A DNA stretch of 64,000 nucleotides from Glandiceps talaboti (lineage: Eukaryota > Hemichordata > Enteropneusta > Spengelidae), in assembly GCF_964340395.1 (NCBI RefSeq), contig NC_135559.1, positions 14,883,563-14,947,562 of the forward strand, written 5' to 3'. The notes beneath the pieces were generated by a model, which saw only the letters and a program-made list of their open reading frames with translations, did not search any database and was not told the DNA's origin. Position 1 is the stretch's first letter. Every line of letters begins with the position of its first letter. This document shows, in pieces, positions 27,112-47,318 of this stretch. A program made the position numbers and the translations under genes.

Positions 27112-29696
27112 GTCATTTGCGTCCAGTCGTTTGCACTATCAACACACATTTGGGATGACACTATTTACTTGTAGTAACAAAGTATATCATGAAGTCTATC
27201 TAAATGTACAATAACTAACTGCATGATCAGTAGAGTAAAGACTTCCCAGCTTGTTTTCTTCATATTGACATGAATTTACGTTTGATATAATCTTTCAAAT
27301 ATATTTTCCCATTGACAGCTACGGATTTTCTTAAAAGGATTTTTTCTCTATTTATTCTCTATTTTAAGTATTATGTTTTTCTGTTGTTTTCCATATGGTC
27401 TCTGTGTGTTATTGGTTTCTTCTCATCAGATGTACAGCCATTACAGATTGGACGAACAGTTTTATATTGTCTTTTTAAGTTGATGTCAGTTTCCGCATCC
27501 ACCATTTCTTGCGAGACTTCACAATTTTCGCAATTGTCTTTTTTTTCTCGAATATATATATAAAAAAAGTTTAGGGTTGGCGTGAAAAGCTAGGTCGGGT
27601 CGAATGACCGGAACCAAACAACTTTTTTTATTTGGCCTAATGAAATGTTAGACTGTATTACATAGTACTCACAGAAACTAAATTATTTTTTTTAAACATC
27701 AGCGAGTGGTCTGGATATTTTTTTATCTTTGCATCATCAATATATCAGTGCTGTGCCACAGAGTACCTCTCTTTCAGAATAAAAGTGGTGCTATAAGGAT
27801 ACATTAGTCTACATCTCTTTTGTTTTGATACACTGCATAGTTTCTTTTCCGTTAAAGATGGTTGAACTGGTTGAATTTGATGCAAGACGGGGGGAGAGGT
27901 GTATTGAAGCCCGTCCTCTTATGGTCGGATAGAATACAGAACACCGCGACTTTGTCAACTAAAGTCACCTTACCTTCTATAAACTGGTTATATGGTTTTT
28001 TTTACAACCAATACTGTTTGCATTCAAATAGAACACTCTGACGTTTTAAACGTCGGTCATTCGATAAAGGAGTCCCTTCTCCACGTACGTATACGTACAA
28101 CCAAGCAATGGAATAGCATGACCTCTATCAACTTAGGTTACACGTACTTAGAACCAGTCACAAAATAATAAAATTCCACTGATCATTTCCAAAGCTTTCA
28201 ATGATATTATGGAGGATAAACATCCTGTATGCCTTTAATTTTGGCCTCTAAGTCTGAACAGCAGAAACTAACATTAGGAAAAACATCGAAAATTTGGAAA
28301 TTTTAACAAACAATAATAATTCGTCAGTATTATGAAGTATGACAGGATGATACCATTGGAAGTCGTTTGTCTGTAATGTACACTCACATGAAGCATCCAC
28401 CATTAACGTTACAGCACATTCCATTTTATGACGGGGTTGTTGGCTGTAATATTACTTAAATTATGGGGTTTATTATTCAAGAAACGACTACGCCATTTTT
28501 GTACTTAATATTAAAACAAAATTGACAAGTAATTTCAAACATAATCATTTGTCATTTATACCTCTCGTCACGACAGTTTCCCAGCTGTGTTCCTCTTTTA
28601 TTCACCTGTCTATCCTCATGAGAAATAGACACGACCGTGTCTGTGTTTGATTGCCGCAGTTGAAATTTGCAGGCTCAAGGTAAACTACAGCATTATAAGG
28701 TGGCAAAGGTAAGATCGGCCTTGAACCTCGAAAAGTGATGATTTTGTTTAAACTATGGCTGAAATTAATGGCAGTAACTACATGTTTATTTCGATACAGC
28801 ATTTTAATCGTATTGGGCTCACCTTGTAGGGTCTTTTGTTAAGAGCAGAATGTAGCAGTGACCTGTTTTCCGAGCTTATCCTTTTATTCTATGTTTAGAC
28901 TACTATTCCCTGTCAGTATTATGCAATATTATAATTAATACCATCCTTTCCTCCCAATTTAGTTATTAACATGTACGCATTTTTACATAATTCTGATGAA
29001 TTTACAAAAACGCTTTGTATAAAACACGGACGACACTGCCTCGTAAATCTAAATATACACATACAATACATATTCATGAACACTTCAATGAACTCCGGGT
29101 GACCTCAAATGAATATTAATATTTTCATCGCTTCTACAGTCACTGTACTCGACAGCTGGCGATTCCAATGAAGTGATGATACAATGAAACTCAACCCCTA
29201 GTAACACAAAATGTTCATTCTGATCATGAAATACAGCCCACTTAGTTTCTCACCCATATTATCATACAATAATTTTTATATATTTTTGCATAATTATACA
29301 GTGACTTATGATACACTTTATGCATAATTAAAAATGAATGCAAAGTGAGGGCATCATAGTGCAGGAAGTATGGAGGGTTTAAATTTGTGTCTACGGCCAT
29401 AAGGTTTAGTAGTCTATTTGCGTAGTATAGTCCAAGTGCAACTCACAGCGATTTTTCTTCCTTGCAGTATTCAGGTCAGTAATGTACCGAGACAGAAATG
29501 AAATGTGTCATGTTACTGTCATTCCCTGCTTACAATTGATATTGCTAAAATTATTGCTTTATAAGCAATATGTGTAACAATGGAAGATTTAATACCCCTG
29601 TCCTCGCCTCTCCGACTATCATGGTTCGTGGTGTATTTGAACTGGTAGTTTTCATACAAGATGATATAGTTATCAGAATCGTCGAATCTTTCCCTT
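27112..29696. other. Intergenic, AT-rich, with one partial TIR repeat
   Basis: No coding exon recognised. A left-truncated copy of the TIR repeat family lies at about 27340-27645 (CAGATGTACAGCCATTACAG to ACCGGAACCAAACAAC). The rest (27646-29696) shows neither conserved reading frames nor tandem repeats. Confidence 0.55.
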
Positions 29697-30070
29697 GGGC
29701 CTAACAAAAAATTGTCTGATTCCGATTACGCTCAGTTTTAGAGTAGGTAGGGTTGGTAGATATTTTCTTTTATTCTTATATATATATTTATTTCATATAT
29801 GTGAGTGTCTTCTTCAGGTAGTTATATTTACCGTTATTTTCCATATGGTTTCTGTGTTATTAGTTTCTTCTCATTAGATGTACAGCCATTACAGATTGGA
29901 AGAACAGTTTTATATTGTCTTTATAATTTGATGCAGTTTCCACATCTAGTATTTCTTGCGGTTTTCGCGGTTTTATCACTTTTGTTTTCTCTAATACGTA
30001 AAAAGGGCAGTGAAATACAAGGTGGGGGTCAGGTAACAGGAACCAAACAATTATTTTGTTTAGGCCTTAT
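29697..30070. mobile_element. TIR repeat family, copy 4 (full length)
   Basis: Ends GGGCCTAACAAAAAATTGTC and ATTATTTTGTTTAGGCC are inverted matches ending in AGGCCTAA. The interior matches 11428-11777. At ~370 bp this is the best full-length copy for defining the family. Non-coding. Confidence 0.75.
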
Positions 30071-30247
30071 ATCAAATGAAATCATACGGTTAAATCTAGA
30101 ATATAGCAGTTCTAAAGATATATAAACAAAGATATTTGTTTATAATTGGAGAGAGGGAGGGGAGGGAGACAGACAGATATACATGCGGGCAGACGGGCGA
30201 ATAGACAGACGGACGTGTTGATTTCTATTCGATCGATTGATAGATAA

Positions 30248-30523
<276 letters not shown>

Positions 30524-30572
30524 TTCAATTTTCTGAGTTTTTATATTTGCAGAACCAAGTCGATCTGTAGAA

Positions 30573-32570
30573 ATGATAGTAATTACTCTACAAGTTACAT
30601 TGGTGGCATTTTATATCCTCAATGGTATCATAGTTGAAGGATGTCCATCGGTTTGTATTTGTTCGTCACCTACTAAACCAGTCTGCAGAGATAGATCTTT
30701 GACAGAGATTCCGTCCGATATTCCTATCAATATAGACCATCTTTCCCTCGAAAACAACAATTTGACAACTATCCCAGATGGAGCGTTTTCTGCTTTCTCT
30801 GAATTGGAGTATCTCGACCTAAGCCATAACCACATAACGAACATATCAAATGAAACATTTCGCGGTCTGTACAACCTCGACTGGCTGATACTGACAGACA
30901 ATGAAATTACTGAAACGTCGACCAACATGTTCAGTGGTACACCCATGTTGACACGGTTGTTCCTCATGCAAAACCATATAAATGATATCGCTGATAACGC
31001 CTTCCAAGATTTGACACATTTATTGTACCTGTGGATGGATGACAATGACATTACAGAGCTACGAGCTAATGCCTTCAATGGTTTGTCTTCGCTGAAAACG
31101 CTACACATGTACTCTAATAAAATAAACATCATTGATAACGATGCTTTCCGAGGACTTGACAATCTCAACGAGTTGTGGTTGACAAGCAACACCTTAACTG
31201 AACTTTCAATAACAATATTCACCCATTTACCAAACCTGAAGTATCTGTACCTATCTAACAATTTTCTAACAAACATACAACCTTTCGTCGAACCCTACCT
31301 TCCTCAGCTCCTAAAAATCTCATTTTACGGTAACGACATTGTGTCCATTCCTGATAACGCCTTCATAGGACTAAAGAGTTTGCAAACTTTGGATCTGGCC
31401 TTCAACGACATAAAAACATTGAGTGAAGATTTCTTCAGTGCAGACCTTAACATAACAGAATTGGATCTTACTGCCAATCAACTCGATTCAGTGCCACCAT
31501 TTAACTCTCCAGCAATATCGTCATTCTTCAGCTCAAGTGTTACAATCGACCTAAGTCTAAATCCTATACATGTTATTGGACCTCGAGCATTCTACGGATT
31601 CAATGGATTTAATTTGAAACTATTTGAAATTAATTTATCATCAATGAACCTAGAAGACGTCGATAAATCCGCATTTGAAGGAATAAATACCGAAGTCTAC
31701 AATATTCACTTGGATAGTAATCAATTGACAACATTAAATCAACAAGTGTTTGCACCATTTGATATTGTCAAGTCGCCATATCCAAATAGATACAATAGCA
31801 TATGGTTATATAGAAATCCCTGGGCCTGTGATTGTCATCTGAAAGATTTCAGAGAATGGCTAGAGGCTGAAGGTACAGAAGTTTTGATTGGAGCAGATTT
31901 GAAATGTCATTCCCCGGATGTCTATGAAGATTTAAATTTATTAAGCATCGAAGCAGAAAACATGACCTGCAGCCCCCCATTATTCAATGAACCAACCAAG
32001 TGGATCTCTACCGTTGAGAGCGATCCTATGCAGTTGAACTGTGATGTTACCGGCGTTCCAAAACCAAGTGTGTATTGGGTGACGCCTCATGGAGAATTGT
32101 CCACTGACTTGTCAAATAGTTCAAATAGGCATGTGTATGTGCTTACAGCAGACCATGATCTCATTATAACGACTCCAACGCAAGAAGACCAGGGGATCTA
32201 TGCCTGTGTCGCCACAAATGAAAAGGGTACGAACATTGGCATCAGACATTTAAATGTCACCTCAGTTCAAATTACAGGGACGGATCGCCCCATAGGGACA
32301 GATGAACCGAAACCGACAGATACCGAGAGTGCAACAGTTTTGGATGGCGGCATTGTGGCAGTATTGGTCATTGGTAGCTTTGTTGTTGGCGTGTTGTGTG
32401 TTATCATAGTTGTGTGTGTTATTTCATATTTCAAAGATAGAAGAAAAAAGAAAAAGAGAGATGAACATTTGAAGATGAAATTAAGTGATTTGAAGAGAAG
32501 TGACAGAGAGAGAGGACAAGGAGTGACACACAATATCCAAAGTGTAGCTGATGAGAGAGAACTAATTTAG
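30573..32570 (+). CDS. LRR-Ig transmembrane receptor 2 (665 aa)
   Basis: Close paralogue of LRR-Ig gene 1 with the same layout. It has a signal peptide (residues 1-22), an N-terminal cap CPSVCICSSPTKPVC and about 13 leucine-rich repeats. The C-terminal cap is NPWACDCH (415-422), and the Ig domain has LNCDVTGVPKP and GIYACVATNEKG. The membrane span (about 592-618) is rich in V and I. The 47-residue tail is very basic at first (KDRRKKKKRDEH), holds KMKLSDLKR, and ends ADERELI. It shares with gene 1 long stretches such as TNMFSGTPMLTRLFL and FQDLTHLLYLWMD. The tail has no tyrosine motif, unlike gene 3. The start follows a splice acceptor (30551-30552) and gives a good signal peptide. Probably a surface recognition or adhesion receptor; the ligand is unknown. 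Confidence 0.93.
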   Translation: MIVITLQVTLVAFYILNGIIVEGCPSVCICSSPTKPVCRDRSLTEIPSDIPINIDHLSLENNNLTTIPDGAFSAFSELEYLDLSHNHITNISNETFRGLYNLDWLILTDNEITETSTNMFSGTPMLTRLFLMQNHINDIADNAFQDLTHLLYLWMDDNDITELRANAFNGLSSLKTLHMYSNKINIIDNDAFRGLDNLNELWLTSNTLTELSITIFTHLPNLKYLYLSNNFLTNIQPFVEPYLPQLLKISFYGNDIVSIPDNAFIGLKSLQTLDLAFNDIKTLSEDFFSADLNITELDLTANQLDSVPPFNSPAISSFFSSSVTIDLSLNPIHVIGPRAFYGFNGFNLKLFEINLSSMNLEDVDKSAFEGINTEVYNIHLDSNQLTTLNQQVFAPFDIVKSPYPNRYNSIWLYRNPWACDCHLKDFREWLEAEGTEVLIGADLKCHSPDVYEDLNLLSIEAENMTCSPPLFNEPTKWISTVESDPMQLNCDVTGVPKPSVYWVTPHGELSTDLSNSSNRHVYVLTADHDLIITTPTQEDQGIYACVATNEKGTNIGIRHLNVTSVQITGTDRPIGTDEPKPTDTESATVLDGGIVAVLVIGSFVVGVLCVIIVVCVISYFKDRRKKKKRDEHLKMKLSDLKRSDRERGQGVTHNIQSVADERELI

Positions 32571-34404
32571 TTCAGTAGCTACAACCAAAGCAAGCCTGAA
32601 CCGTAAAACCTCCTCACACATATCCGCAACCGACACACTAAGCCATCACTAAACATTAAAATCGGAAACATGTCAAATATAACAATATGATATATAAAAG
32701 AGTGCCAAACCCCTAGTCTGTAAACGTCTCCGTGAAGGGGCGGAGCGACGCGACGTATCTTACATACAGTCTAGGAAGAAAACCCAGACATAATTCACGA
32801 AAGACTTCCCAGATTCAGTTTTTATACTGCTGTAAATGAACGCTTATTGCCTCTGCTTTTGTAGATGGAACCGATGCGATTTATCTGTAATGTTAAACTA
32901 ATATGTTAATATGGACTTTAAGAGATAATGACTTGGTGTGATATTTCAAAGATGAAGTAGTGACCATGTTATATAACCATTTTACTTTTTTCTTATAACA
33001 TCCAAACATTTGTTATGAATATCAGCTTATAACATAAATATCATATGCTAATTCCCTCACATATTATAACTTTTATTATAAGAGCAATTTCAGTTCTGTT
33101 GAAGGATTAGGTGGACTTTAAATTTGATATATTTTATACATTTATGCTATTTAAAAAAAAATATTTTCATAATTACTCATCATAAGTTATAGTGATTTTA
33201 CTTGTACACAGGTGTGTAATTTCTGATTGGATACATTGCTGTGATCACATGACAGACACAGGGATGTAAACACAAATGTGGATGCATATATAGATGGGTT
33301 TAAAATTTCTGTTACAGCAGAGCTTTATATTGGGTCAAATTTCAGGACTGTATACACATGCATTGAACAGGTCTGTTGATACCGATATGTATATGGATGT
33401 GTAATTTCTCAGGGATATCTCACGAACGGGTGATATTAATGTTTTACGAACGCATACAAACATAAAAGAATTATGATAACAACAGACCTGTGACACATTT
33501 GTAAAGATATACAGTCATGTACACACATGTACAGGTACTGTCACATGTAGAAATGGCAGACCCTGTGACATGCCTGTATACATACCTAGAGCAATGTAAA
33601 TAGTCGATGTCCATAAAGGTACTGTCACGTGTAGAAACGACAGACTCTGTGACATACCCATACACACACAACAATGTATACTGTAATTTGGTCACATCTC
33701 TCTTGACAGGACTGCAGCTACAATTATATTACAATCCTGTGCAATCTTCTCTGACACAGACGTTTACAACACAAATATTACAGAGTCGGTACAAGACTCG
33801 TTCCAAGGGTGAAATTTTATTTGGGTGTGTATAGTATTTTTAGATCAACTGAATCGAAGCCTTAAAATGTGATTTTCTGTCAAAAATGGTATTCTCAATA
33901 AACGAACAACACGAAGCCTGAAACAAAATGTTGTCTGGCTCGACCAACATTTTATCGTCTGTTCCGACAAATATCTTAGAAACGTTGTTAAATCTTATAG
34001 TCTGGCTGGGAAAAAAATCTAGTAATTTAATAACATTTCCATTTCCACATGTTATCGTGTCCTAGCTAAGATGATTTGTTATCAAATATGAATAATTTTA
34101 GTCGTAGATTTATTCAAGTATTATAAGTACAGCTGCAACGCCAATGGCGCTCATTTTAACTTGAACTCTTTAACAAAAACTGTAATGTGCTTTTTATTGA
34201 CATATTTTTGAAAGTATATGTTAATCAAAATCTTGTATGATTTTCAAAGGTGATTCAAAATGCTCACATTCACTATCGCTAATTTGCGATACGACATGTT
34301 ATGAAACACATTCTGGTTTAAAACTTTAAAAAAACGTCTGCAAACACCTTAAAATGACCTTTTTTCAGTCAGTTCCCTTCGGATTTATTTCGAGAGTTTT
34401 CGGG
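32571..34404. other. 3' flank of LRR-Ig gene 2 and intergenic DNA
   Basis: No further gene. The segment at about 32700-32770 (GGGGCGGAGCGACGCGACG, then GTATCTTAC) resembles 12090-12130, suggesting a small dispersed repeat. Around 33480-33680 an ~83-base unit (GGTACTGTCAC.TGTAGAAA) is imperfectly doubled. An AATAAA at 33897-33902 is a possible but distant polyadenylation signal. Confidence 0.45.
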
Positions 34405-34635
34405 TATTTCCGGTTCCATCTAGACCACTGCATTTTGCGACTTTATAAGGAGTACTCATTAGCACTAAGACTATGACGAGCGTAGTCACTAGGTGAATAA
34501 AACTCAACAGCCATGTATTTTTTCACAACGCTGTTGAGTGTTATTCACCTGTTGACTATGCTCGTCATAGCCTTAGTGCTAACGAGTACTCCTTATGACA
34601 TCACAAAATCCTGTGGTCTAGGTGGGACCGGAAAT
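34405..34635. mobile_element. Foldback element with ~105-bp near-perfect arms
   Basis: Arm 34406-34511 (TTTCCGGTTCCATCTAGACC to AAAACTCAACAGC) is mirrored by 34533-34635 (GCTGTTGAGTGTTATTCACC to GGTCTAGGTGGGACCGGAAA). The loop is only ~21 bases. Internal palindromic landmarks are CTATGACGAGC/GCTCGTCATAG and GAGTACTC. Non-coding and MITE-sized. The hairpin could block replication or act as a double-stranded RNA source if transcribed. Confidence 0.85.
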
Positions 34636-34689
34636 GTAACATTCAAAAAATGTATGTAAATGTACATAGCAACAAGGTACTTCCCTAAA

Positions 34690-34960
34690 TATGGTCTTAT
34701 TACGGGATGTATTGTAGAAATAACAGAAGGAATGGGTAGGTAAATGGATAAACATTCACAAATTGTAAGCAAATATGTTTGACATCAAGATCACGCCCTT
34801 TAGAAACAATGAAAAATGATGTATATTGCAAAGATAGAAACAGTGATAGGTAGGCAAGTGAATCAACATTCAAAAATTGCATGCAAATATGCTTCGCAAC
34901 AAGACCACACACTTAGGAACAGTTAACTGATGACTGTACGTATATTGCAAAGATGAAATC
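34690..34960 (-). repeat. Inverted relatives of the 7784-8460 tandem repeat
   Basis: Two or three units in the opposite orientation, recognised by GTATATTGCAAAGAT, GCAAATATGC and AACAAGACCAC, which are reverse complements of landmarks at 8028-8450. Confidence 0.6.
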
Positions 34961-35310
34961 ATTTCTTTTAAAAAGAAAGAAAGAAAGATAAAGAAAATAA
35001 TGAATGATAATTATAAAGGTAAGATACATATAGAGATAATAATATTAACACTACGGTACCATATGTTTGTTTGTTTGTTTGTTTGTTGTCTGTTTGTTTG
35101 TTTCAACTGACTTCATACTAGCCGAATCGCAAGAATCTTTTCATATTCTGGAGACAAAGGGTAATTGATTTAATGATTATTTAAAAACAGAGGATTGTAT
35201 CATTCAGTGACATTCTATGGATTTTTCCTCATTTTAAAATGTAATGATTTGATTAGTAGAAACGTATGCTCTTTGTATAAAGGCTCAAAGAGAGAGGGGA
35301 AGATAAATGC

Positions 35311-35312
<2 letters not shown>

Positions 35313-35349
<37 letters not shown>

Positions 35350-35390
35350 CACACACACACACACTTACACATACACACACAGACACACAC

Positions 35391-35431
<41 letters not shown>

Positions 35432-35528
35432 GACAGACACACAAATAAACAAACAAACAAACAAACAAACAAACCAAACAAACAAACAGACATACAGACA
35501 GACAGACAGACACGCGTACAATCAGACC

Positions 35529-35572
<44 letters not shown>

Positions 35573-35594
35573 GGACGGACGGACGGACGGACAG
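35313..35594 (+). repeat. Compound (GACA)n, (CA)n, (CAAA)n, (GACG)n microsatellite
   Basis: Alternating blocks of GACA, CA, CAAA, GACA and GACG units over ~280 bases. The reading frames across it in both directions are repeat artefacts. Confidence 0.96.
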
Positions 35595-36602
35595 GTCATT
35601 AACTCAGTGGTACAACGAAAGATACATGTAGATAAAGCTTACAGGTATATTAGGGACTGAAAGTGGGTGAGGAGATGAAAAAGGACTTTGAACAAACTTT
35701 TAAAAAGGTGAAAAGGAGGAGGGAAGAACTAGAAATGGGGATTGGAAGAGGAACCACACAGTCCACATACATACAAACGAATATTGGTTTAGTAGAGCAT
35801 AGAAACCAAACAGTTTTATATTTACATACATAAATTATGGAATCAAGATGGCAGAAATGACAGGGATGGAGTAGGGAGAGTTATACACACACAGTCACAT
35901 CCATCAACAATCACACTTGCTTTGTATGACAAAACATTTAAAATATTCAATAATAATTACTTGGGTTACCAATTTTGAGTTTTTTTTTAAAAAAATTAGA
36001 AGGAAATACAGAAAAATACAGAAAATAATGTATGATGTTTGTAGAGGTAACACACAGATAGAGATAGTAATATCAACCTACTGTACCATATGTTTGTTTG
36101 TTTGTTTGCCTCAACTGAATTCATTAGTTGTTTCTCGACAATCCTGTCATATTCTGGTGACAAAGGGCAATTTATGATGAATATTTCGGCATCGACGTTT
36201 GAAGTCAGTTACTATTCCTTTGGATGGTAGATGGATATCTAAAGAATAGCAGAGGATAGAGTCACTCCATGGAATTTATCCTCATTTTAAAATGTAATGA
36301 TTTGATTAGTGAGTAGAAACTTATACCCTTTGTCTAAAGGCTCAAAGAGAGAAACATAAATACACAGACTAGACAGCCTGTCACACAGACAGACATAAAT
36401 ACAGACAGATGGATACATAGACAGGCAGACAGTAAAGACAGACTGATTTGGGGAATGGGGCTGGGAGATAAGATTGAAAACGGATGGGGAAGAGATGGAT
36501 ATAGAGGTGAAAAAATATTCAATAATAGTTACTTGGGTTACCAAGTTTGAGTTTTGATTGTTTTAGAAATACAGAAAATAATTTATGATAATTTTAAAGA
36601 TA

Positions 36603-36737
36603 AGATACAGATACAGATACAGATACAGATACAGATACAGATACAGATACAGATACAGATATCAATATCAACTTACTTCCATATGTTTGTTTGTTTGTTT
36701 GTTTGTTTGTTTGTTTGTTTGTTTGTTTGTTTGTTTG
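36603..36737 (+). repeat. (AGATAC)n and (GTTT)n microsatellites
   Basis: About ten AGATAC hexamers (36603-36660) and about thirteen GTTT units (36685-36737). Confidence 0.96.
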
Positions 36738-36837
36738 CCTCAACTGAATTCAATAGTTTTTCAACAATCCTTTCATATTCTGGTGACAAAGGGTAATTTA
36801 TGATGAAAGAAAGGAAAGGAATGAAAAAGAGAGATGG

Positions 36838-38432
36838 ATATAAATATGAAAAGCGACAGAATTATTCAATTTTAGCTTCGGCACTACTGTAACCATACCA
36901 TCTTTGTCTATGACAAGCTGGTTATCTCTTCTGAACAAATGAAGATGCGTTACTCATCTTTTAGAAATGCAAATCTTTTAGAAATCGGAAAAAGTCAAAC
37001 AAAATCTGATGCGATGGCCATATTGCGTCCAGCACGCTATTAAGGTTTTTGGAATTAACCCAAGTCGAGGGGGGGATGCTTCACTATCCTGGAAGTATAA
37101 TATTAACGAAGCGTGATTACTGTGAGTTTGTGGTTCAAAGTGAGTTCACAACTGCAAACTGAGATGTCAAAGATGATGTCCCCCGATGCCAAAAATTAAA
37201 TATAGAGCCCTAATTTCACCACATTACACAGCTTTCCTGTGACTTCAGAAGTAACTGTTATACATTACATCAAAGAGAAGATATATGGAATTGAGTTAGG
37301 TGAGTAAAACACTTTTAGCATGATGTAGACTTTAATCAATTTGTCTTGTTTAACGACACTTTGATGACGATATATTTCCTCATTCCCACTTGTGTTGAGT
37401 TTCTATGGAAATTTATGTTACATCTTCACGATTATACACCATTTCGATGATTTCTATATCCTGTTTAATTTACAAATGATAAAGTCATGCTATTATTATC
37501 GCTATTCGTTCTCTCTCTCTCTCTGCCAATGTAGCGAACATCCACGTACCGCTACTGTACAAAAAATCCGATCTTTTTTTGTACTGTGAACAAACTAGTA
37601 CCAGGAATAGACCAAAATGTATGGTTCACCGATGTACTTCCCAGATCGAGATGGTAACACTTTTTAAACCCTTCTGGAACCACTTCACCCTTTAAGAAAT
37701 GTGTTTACATTACGTAGTTTTCTATTATTAGTCAATGACGTCATAGTCATATGATTGAATACAAGTAAAAGATGACGTCATTGGCAGTGATTTAGGAAGT
37801 AATGACAGTTTCATACATATACTGAATACTTACAAACTTCAAGCGAACATTCTATAGACAGCAATGCCATTTTTAGAATGGGAATCACTCTGTCAAATCT
37901 TTTTATCCTGTCTTCCCAGTCACAATGGTGTCTTTCTTTTTTCTATACATTGCTATTTTCCTGATTTTTCGTTTTTATTTCATAATGTCTACTATCATTT
38001 GCAGGTTTTTTATGTCGGTATTGAGGGGTTTTTTTCCGTGAACCTGGTTTCTCTATCAATCACTTTATTTACCCATTCATTTGATATAATGCGGTCCCTT
38101 TCTTTCTTTCTTTCTTTCTGTCCGTCTATCTGTCTGTCTGTCTATCTGTCTGTCTGCCGGCCTTTCTTTGTTTTTATTTTTTATTTCCGTGACATGTTTT
38201 TCTAAATTTCATGCCCTTGACTAATTTGCCCAACCACAAATTAACAAGTTCAATGTCTTTTGGTAAACAACTTATTGAACCATTGTGTGCAAATATATCT
38301 TTGGATACCTGATGAAAGTACAGTATCCTAATATAATGTGGATGACTATATATCATTACTGTTCTTTGATCAGATAGATAAGTTTGAAATAAAATGACAC
38401 AAATATATCTCTTGAATATCTTTGTACTGCAG
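36838..38432. other. Intergenic and upstream region of the lectin gene
   Basis: No coding exon recognised. Contains a TTTC/TCTG microsatellite at about 38099-38157. The stretch ends in the splice acceptor ACTGCAG at 38432, so a 5' UTR exon of the lectin gene probably lies somewhere in this region, not located. Confidence 0.45.
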
Positions 38433-38446
38433 GAAAATACCATAAT

Positions 38447-46732
<8,286 letters not shown>

Positions 46733-46855
46733 CAAATCGAATTGATGTCAAAGCAACGCCTCAGTTTATTCTGCTGTACTAAACTAAACACCGACAACAT
46801 TGTTATACTTGCATCGTTCTAGACTGTAATTTCACTGCGTAGTAAGTAGGCAAGA

Positions 46856-46861
46856 AATAAA
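46856..46861 (+). terminator. AATAAA polyadenylation signal of the lectin gene
   Basis: Canonical hexamer 124 bases after the stop codon. Confidence 0.7.
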
Positions 46862-47102
46862 ATTACTCTCCAAGAAGTTTGTACTGCGGGTCGATTTATT
46901 TCTATTTTCTGTACTTGATAAAATCCTGATCCAAAAATGACGAGAAAATATTTTGGTGAATTTTTTAAATGTGTAATTATATGGTGAACCCCCCCCCCCC
47001 CCCTTCCGCATTGTTCACTCTATCAAAATAACAGTGACATTGCTTCTTTACAAATAGATGTAGGGTTTGCAAGGAGAGATCTCACATTGGGTTGTGTGTG
47101 TG

Positions 47103-47167
<65 letters not shown>

Positions 47168-47318
47168 CATACACAGAGCGATAGACAGACAGACAGACAG
47201 ACAGACAGAGTGAGTGAGTGAGTGAGTGAGTGAGTGAGTGAGTGAGTGAGTGAGTGAGTGAGTGAGTGAGTGAGTGAGTGAGTGAGTGAGTGAGTTGTTG
47301 TTGTTGTTGTTGTTGTTT
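47103..47318 (+). repeat. (GACA)n-(GAGT)n-(GTT)n compound microsatellite
   Basis: GACA units (47103-47166 and 47184-47208), about 21 GAGT units (47209-47294) and (GTT)n (about 47296-47318). Confidence 0.97.

Larger units (their letters stand above)
34960..36830 (+). repeat. Degenerate triplication built around microsatellites
   Basis: Three ordered copies (about 34960-35315, 35985-36400, 36555-36830) share GAAAATAATG.ATGAT, GATAGTAATATCAAC, CCATATGTTTGTTTGTTTG, CAACTGAATTCA and TTCATATTCTGGTGACAAAG; the first two also share CCTCATTTTAAAATGTAATG. Each copy has its own microsatellite load. No coding sequence. Confidence 0.75.

Noticed and set aside
30611-31276. 221-codon minus-strand frame opposite LRR-Ig gene 2
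   Set aside because: Antisense shadow of the LRR-coding exon.
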